From Mycosarcoma maydis (lineage: Eukaryota; Basidiomycota; Ustilaginomycetes; Ustilaginales), in NCBI RefSeq assembly GCF_000328475.2, contig NC_026493.1:1-64000 (forward strand): 64,000 nucleotides of DNA. Reading direction: 5' to 3'. Positions 60,301 to 64,000 of the stretch are shown piece after piece. How positions within the stretch are numbered: position 1 is the stretch's first letter; every line of letters starts with the position of its first letter. Under the pieces are notes generated by a model. That model made no database searches and was not told where the DNA came from. It worked only from the letters and a program-made list of their open reading frames with translations. Both the position numbers and the translations under genes were made by a program.

Positions 60301-62341
60301 GGACAGGCGGTGGTGAGAATTGGGCTGGTGATGATGGTGTGACCGTCTGGCCAGCCTTGCTGAAAGCTGATGCGTTGATGGGCGCGGGGTGATCGCCGGG
60401 CGCGGGGATGACTTGAACGATTGGTGAAGTGATGTCGGGTTGCTCCGAGTGACGATCCTTTGACTTGCGCAACAACATCCACCAGGTAGCGCCACTTGCA
60501 TCACAGGCGTCTGTCACGACGCTGTGGACCATCTGACCGACATCCAAGCCAAGTGCGCTGAGTTGATGGAGCAAGTTCTGTTCGATGGATGTGGAGAAGG
60601 TGGCAGGCTGAAGATCGGCAAGCTGTGAAACATAGTCGACGGGCTTGCGCCCGAGCATTGGTGGATGGTGATCCGAAAGACCGCCAGAAGAGAGCGAACG
60701 GCGCTTTGTTCTGGACGGAGTGCGGTGGTGGCCACGTGATGAGCTTTGGGAACCTCTCTTGGTGAGCGGAACCGACTGGTATATGGACAAGTGGTCATCT
60801 TGACCTGTGCCATCCGGTACGGGTGGCAGCTCATGATGCGTCGGCAGAGATGCGGTGTTCGTCTTTGTTGACGGCCTTGGGACGCCACTGAGTGAAGCAT
60901 CGCTTCCGTTGGAGCCTAAACGTCTTATGGTGGTTTGAGACTCGTTGCGATGCAAGCCGATGGCGTTCTTGTCCGGATGCGATGCAGCAGCAGTTGCGTT
61001 TGCAAGAGCAGATGGTCGAGACGACGCGTTTAATTGGACAATAGCTTGGTCAAGGCCTTCCACCTCGTCGGTGCCACTGAGGCTATCGGCGGTGGTTGGG
61101 TCGGTGAGATCCGTGTTGGTGGAGCGGCGTCCGCTGGATTCGCTATCGCTACGGGCAGAGTGGTAACTCTGCTCCGAACTTGCTGAAAGATGGTGGCGGT
61201 GACATGAATTGGAGCTATCGTGATCTTCGAAATCGAAGGCATCTGCTGGGTTTGTGGGAGGAGCGGCACTCGTGGCATCCGCTGTGTCCAACTCGGTCGC
61301 TGTGTCCAACTCGGCAAGCGCCTTGTGGAGCGTGGGCGGAAAGCGGTCGTGCTGTTTTGATTGCGATGTCGAGGCGGAAGGCTTACTGGCAAAGTAATCT
61401 GTGGCGATTTGGTCTTCTTCGAGGGTCGACATGGGAGAGTTGACCATCATCTTTGTGAACCAAGGATGTGCAAGGATGGACTGGATGCTAGGGCGCTTGG
61501 CGGGATCGTGCTGAAGGATGGAGACGACGAGATCGTGTGCCTCTTCAGAGAGACAGTCAGGGATCTCAAAGTCACCTTGAAGAATCTTTTGCTTCATGAC
61601 GGCCTCGTCATCGTCATCGAACGGCAGGGCTCCACACAGAAGCGCGTATAGAATGACACCGAGCGACCAAATGTCGACCTGTTCACCCGTGTATTTTTTA
61701 CCGGCAAGCATTTCTGGAGAGGCGTAGCCTGTGGTACCGCAAAAAGTGTCCATGAGACGATTGCGTTCGAATTCTCGTGTGAAGCCAAAGTCGCCGAGCT
61801 TGACGTTGCAACGCTCATCGAGAAGGATGTTTTCGAGTTTGAGGTCGCGATGTACGATGCCCTTGCTATGGACGTAGGCGACGGCGAGACAAAGTTGACC
61901 AAAGATGCGGCGAGCCTCGGGTTCGGCGAGCACTTGATTTTCGACGAGATAGTCATAGAGCTCGCCACCTGCGCAAAGCTCGCTGACCATCCAGATGTAT
62001 TGCTCTGTTGCAATGACTTCGTAGAGCTGCATGACGTTGGGATGGTGAAGTCGACGATGGTGGTGGATCTCGCGGGTGAGGCTAGCGGAATGAGCCTTGG
62101 GTATCTGTTTGATGGCTACGCGAGTGTTGGTGAGACGATGGAGGCCGAGACGTACCTTGCCGAAGGTGCCTTCGCCGATAGGACGCTGAAGGGTGTAGTT
62201 GCCGACAATCTTGAGTTTGGAAGAAGAGAGCTCCTTTCCAAGCTCTTGATAGGCAGATGCGAGAGCAGCCTTTTGGTTGATGGTGGAGCCGCCACGCTGA
62301 CTGCCATGATGATAGGCTCTGCGAGCGCCGGGTTGACTCAT
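57380..62341 (-). CDS. Kin4-like CAMKL Ser/Thr protein kinase with very long C-terminal tail
   Basis: A 1653-residue intronless protein from ATG 62341. The kinase domain is complete at residues 49-296: GEGTFGKV (56-63), Lys78 (RVAIKQ), HRDLKLEN (164-171), DFG (184-186), TFCGTTGYASPEML (199-212), and VDIWSLGVILYALLCG. This activation-loop and substrate-binding pattern matches the fungal CAMK/CAMKL/Kin4 group. Kin4 in yeast is a spindle-position checkpoint kinase, but function is not transferable with certainty. The remaining 1350 residues are Ser/Thr/Pro/Gln-rich and low in order, with a poly(SA)-Gln stretch near the end and an acidic C-terminus (IIEEEEEDE). An isolated patch around residue 620 (QNLLHQLSALGLDVGQMVHSVVTDACDASGATWWMLLRKSK) looks folded and could be a KA1-like or other short domain. 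Confidence 0.9.
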   Translation of the reverse strand: MSQPGARRAYHHGSQRGGSTINQKAALASAYQELGKELSSSKLKIVGNYTLQRPIGEGTFGKVRLGLHRLTNTRVAIKQIPKAHSASLTREIHHHRRLHHPNVMQLYEVIATEQYIWMVSELCAGGELYDYLVENQVLAEPEARRIFGQLCLAVAYVHSKGIVHRDLKLENILLDERCNVKLGDFGFTREFERNRLMDTFCGTTGYASPEMLAGKKYTGEQVDIWSLGVILYALLCGALPFDDDDEAVMKQKILQGDFEIPDCLSEEAHDLVVSILQHDPAKRPSIQSILAHPWFTKMMVNSPMSTLEEDQIATDYFASKPSASTSQSKQHDRFPPTLHKALAELDTATELDTADATSAAPPTNPADAFDFEDHDSSNSCHRHHLSASSEQSYHSARSDSESSGRRSTNTDLTDPTTADSLSGTDEVEGLDQAIVQLNASSRPSALANATAAASHPDKNAIGLHRNESQTTIRRLGSNGSDASLSGVPRPSTKTNTASLPTHHELPPVPDGTGQDDHLSIYQSVPLTKRGSQSSSRGHHRTPSRTKRRSLSSGGLSDHHPPMLGRKPVDYVSQLADLQPATFSTSIEQNLLHQLSALGLDVGQMVHSVVTDACDASGATWWMLLRKSKDRHSEQPDITSPIVQVIPAPGDHPAPINASAFSKAGQTVTPSSPAQFSPPPVPVKDPARRSEDKFRTQERPTTLEASSSENAGLAEQSIRRLQTVVSHEELDVSAAPALHTSTSELMMATKPATDRQSSVPASGPMPLAGLPASTVSLPNDRSLTSTPDSVSSRPKSQHRHTTAVASPAKLQHVALTTLEGSPTSEGSKARGNSQNDRPRSNSLSVRQFAQSVLGTKDRGSATSSPVRPPPEQVVVAGEALPLERAKSPTLFGRRNTVSNVKDSMVGRLSGPSTPKKTPVDMLDKPRKSTGKKSCETDLDRVKALERSADSASSSPSRSTTGQAVGVVSNAKVDSSVPSASQDSFSTMSVTPQGSEKSGHRGKAGSFFMSTVRTWLGGNEKPTRKSKTGKQASASHRGLGIDDGPMAAKSPTNSLSTSGSVSTLTYGTPSRSASVRRRSAHYQQTSATRRGGPRSPHLGTSSRRSSNGSSYQAHLELPPNSFQQSMNRPANMRRMSAGSITPTATLHGDYLNDVGGVSGASRHSRPSSSHSLAHSGAASRPGLHGKAGSTGSTSSAYRPGQASSVYSTGSGRRHPRPSQDGGTTVRRHRTYASSSGSPSRRNSFRHDSRPSSIKSRASSPGRAMSGLGELWAADAEADGDGGGTGARRSTRSTPRHSLEMRKTGEAFDSAAPHHQHHQHVVAQSIFVAHKSRSPYRPPSANPNLHGSLVRGSSQLSGRSNVSANSEDAGYVAPNSTLGLPATGTGAWRHSWGRPPPCWAGPVDPPPTSSYSKRSGAAGVEDDGRPKLRDVFANRDDDDWTDEEEEQTYSGGLGQMGTLSSAMSSSVGRVGSGIGASSSPYATRNLAALGSSGYSTQRAVNLDTANAPEIGLREAPFSSRYAGVRNMFQTATAGTPAFGSRSHHSVSLSLGNEFAPRLLSTTIHSPTVSAASLGGGLGCIGESADAHSVTVSSKPKPESSGTQTQAQQQQSSASASASASASQQQQSGGGSSGSGSRITASFHKPVQIIEEEEEDE

Positions 62342-62616
62342 GGTGCAATGCCCGTTGACGCTCTGCAAAGGGCCAAGAGGGTTAATGTACGGACAATTGC
62401 ATGCGGTTCAATTCGAGCAAAGAAGTGGTGGCGAAGATGTGCAAGATGAGGCCATCCGATGGCGGTGCATGATCCCAAACACGGAGGTGGTACGATCTGC
62501 GCTGAATGGAGGATCGTAACCGTAGATGAAGTGCAGTGTGTCGATGAGGTGGTGGGGAGAAGATGGAATGTCGACGTGAAGTGGATGGTGATGTTGGTGG
62601 AGTGTTGACGAGCGAC

Positions 62617-62654
62617 AATCGTGAATCGTGAATCGTGAATCACGAATCACGAAT
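62617..62654. repeat. Heptamer array switching from AATCGTG to AATCACG
   Basis: Three AATCGTG units are followed without a break by two AATCACG units, so the two heptamer forms of the window are fused in register. Confidence 0.9.
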
Positions 62655-62886
62655 AAAACAAGAGAGAGACAGCAACCGAGCGACGAGCGAGCCTCGCTCA
62701 GTCACGAGTGATTAACTTTCGTGTTTGTTGTCTCTGATGTAAAAATCCTAGATCAAGAGCATACACCTACAGTCACGAGCCACTGTACCGTTGGACGATG
62801 TACAGTGACAGTTGTACGAACTTACAGCGCCGTGATTCGGTGAATGTGATTCACAATTGCGATTTACGCCGTCTGATGCTGACTCG

Positions 62887-62957
62887 CTGACTGACTGACT
62901 GACTGACTGACTGACTGACTGACTGACTGACTGACTGACTGACTGACTGACTGACTG
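62887..62957. repeat. (CTGA)n tetranucleotide microsatellite, about 17.75 units
   Basis: Seventeen perfect CTGA units plus three bases, 71 bp, then a short interrupted tail (TGACTGACTGG). It is likely to vary in length between isolates. Confidence 0.95.
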
Positions 62958-63517
62958 TGACTGACTGGCGCGATTCGTGATTAGTGTGGAGCAACAAAGG
63001 GCGTATATTCACGATTCAGTCGTGAGTCTTACGTCGCACCGACTTTGCGAGATTCCTGAATCACCGCCCACAGCACACCACCGGAATTCGCCGCAAACGC
63101 GTCTCAGGTCTGTATAAGGGCGCGCTTCTGTCACAAAAGCAACAAGGACGGAGCCTACAACCATTCACGCTTCGTGATCCACGATTGACGACTTGGCTAT
63201 CCCAGCTCCCAATCATTCTGGATCAGAACCAGCTCCATACGATCAGCAACCATCAGCGTCTGTTGCAGGCGCGAGTGGAGCTTCTTGTCTCTTCACGCGC
63301 ACATGTTGATCATCTCACCCTTGCTTCATCCCCGAGCTGTACCATGATCTTTGAAAGGTTGATACGCCCAAAGCGGACGATTGCCTGTGTCTAATGTACA
63401 AGTGAACATGCTGGTTTGCTGAGTGATTCGAAAGCACGACGAAAAGCCATTGTCGCCCCTGCGCTTACTACCGATGCAAGCTCATAAGCTGAAGGCGAAT
63501 GCCGAATTTGCTCGCTT

Positions 63518-64000
63518 TCAAAGTCCTCCTTGCAAAATCCTCTGTGCAACGCGCTCCTTCAGACTCGAGTATGCACTCATGATGGCTGCAAAGTTGGGTG
63601 TGCAGATGCAAAAGCAAGGGCGGCCAGCAGGATGGCGGTGTCAGTATTCAACCTTTTTACCACGACAGACATCGCCAAGCCGGTGGTGCCAATAGCCAGA
63701 GCCAAAAGCTGTTGGCCAACCAAAAACGTATCGGCAAGGGCAAGGAAAAGAAAACGTACTTTGTTCATTGATTTGAATCTCGTTGACATCCGGCCGAGGA
63801 CGCGATACACGCGATGCGATGGTGGTGCTGTCTGTCTCGAGGATGATGCCGTCGTCTACTGTCTCGTCCAAAGCCAGCGTCACCAAATCCAAGTTTTCCA
63901 GGATGGCACGCTTCTCGACTTGGTGACGCACCAGCATGCTCGTAGCATCGTAGAATGCGCTCAAAAGCCCCGAGAGCATCAGCTCATTCTCTGCGGCAGG
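63518..64000 (-). CDS. RET3: Coatomer subunit zeta (5' part beyond the window)
   Basis: Two exons are visible on the minus strand: 64000 (open end) to 63760, and 63585-63518, separated by a 174-bp intron (GTACGT donor at 63759, CAG acceptor ending at 63586, phase 1). The first exon reads NELMLSGLLSAFYDATSML, then QVEKRAILENLDLVTLALDE and DDGIILETDSTTIASRV, the conserved core of zeta-COP. The second completes NEQT and ends IMSAYSSLKERVAQRILQGGL, the typical C-terminal helix. The protein is the small F-subcomplex partner of gamma-COP in the COPI coat on Golgi membranes. The start lies outside the window; a possible acceptor (CCGCAG) near 63992-63997 leaves the exact exon boundary open. Confidence 0.9.

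Larger units (their letters stand above)
62342..63517. other. Spacer between kinase and coatomer zeta with simple repeats
   Basis: A 1.2 kb region holding the kinase promoter and the 3' end of the coatomer gene. It contains a heptamer array (62617-62654) and a long (CTGA)n tract (62887-62957). No supported gene. Confidence 0.6.

Noticed and set aside
1..64000. CRISPR-like interpretation of the tandem heptamers
   Set aside because: Units are 7 bp without unique spacers, in a eukaryotic genome; no cas-like gene is present.
1..64000. tRNA or rRNA genes
   Set aside because: No cloverleaf with matching A- and B-box elements and no rRNA-like block was seen on manual reading; a covariance-model scan could still find a tRNA that I missed.

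Overview
The window reads as nuclear DNA of a basidiomycete fungus, most probably a smut (Ustilaginaceae). The protein set is fungal, genes have few or no introns, and almost every spacer carries tandem or scattered heptamers of the GTGAATC/GTGATTC type, which I associate from memory with smut genomes. The species cannot be fixed from the sequence. Two runs of exactly 100 N (21852-21951 and 42502-42601) are scaffold-gap placeholders.

Layout. 1-2.6 kb: a frame-broken large P-loop protein resembling the Crinkler-like/STAND NTPases expanded in basidiomycetes. 4.4-5.4 kb: a secreted Ser/Asn/Thr-rich protein with Kex2-like sites. 7.6-9.1 kb: a three-exon histidine phosphatase and a small coiled-coil ORF. 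9.6-20.1 kb: a dense housekeeping block with a WD40 protein, the complex I subunit NDUFB9, an AlkB-like dioxygenase, the purine phosphoribosyltransferase HPT1, the GARP subunit VPS51 and a universal-stress-domain protein. 20.4-33.6 kb: an amphipathic-repeat membrane protein divergent from THO2 (mRNA export; its start is lost in the first gap), a DH-PH Rho-type GEF convergent with THO2, and the mitochondrial Fe-S scaffold ISU1. 36.1-43.1 kb: a secreted, probably GPI-anchored alpha/beta-hydrolase-like protein and a DAL5/TNA1-type MFS permease interrupted by the second gap. 44.8-50.0 kb: a Ser/Ala-rich protein and a TBC-domain protein. 52.1-64.0 kb: a class I/II-type chitin synthase, an aldo/keto reductase, a Kin4-like kinase with a very long tail, and the 3' part of the coatomer zeta subunit, which runs off the window end.

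There is no operon-like or cluster logic. Neighbours are mostly unrelated housekeeping genes in divergent pairs (AlkB/HPT1, VPS51/USP, repeat protein/THO2) or convergent pairs (THO2/RhoGEF, AKR/kinase). Membrane traffic and cell surface recur (VPS51, TBC protein, RET3, chitin synthase, RhoGEF), but this could be chance. Gene-poor spacers at 2.6-4.4, 5.4-7.6, 33.6-36.1, 37.5-41.5 and 50.0-52.1 kb flank the secreted proteins and hold mostly heptamer repeats and microsatellites.

I found no rRNA, convincing tRNA, intact transposon or CRISPR array. Exon structures were worked out by hand from splice consensus and protein-family continuity. Starts were moved to the first plausible ATG where an open frame began at a non-ATG codon. 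The best candidates for something undescribed are the dispersed heptamer system, the Asn/Ser-rich secreted protein, the amphipathic-repeat membrane protein, the hydrolase with Gly at the nucleophile position, and the TBC protein without recognisable catalytic fingers.
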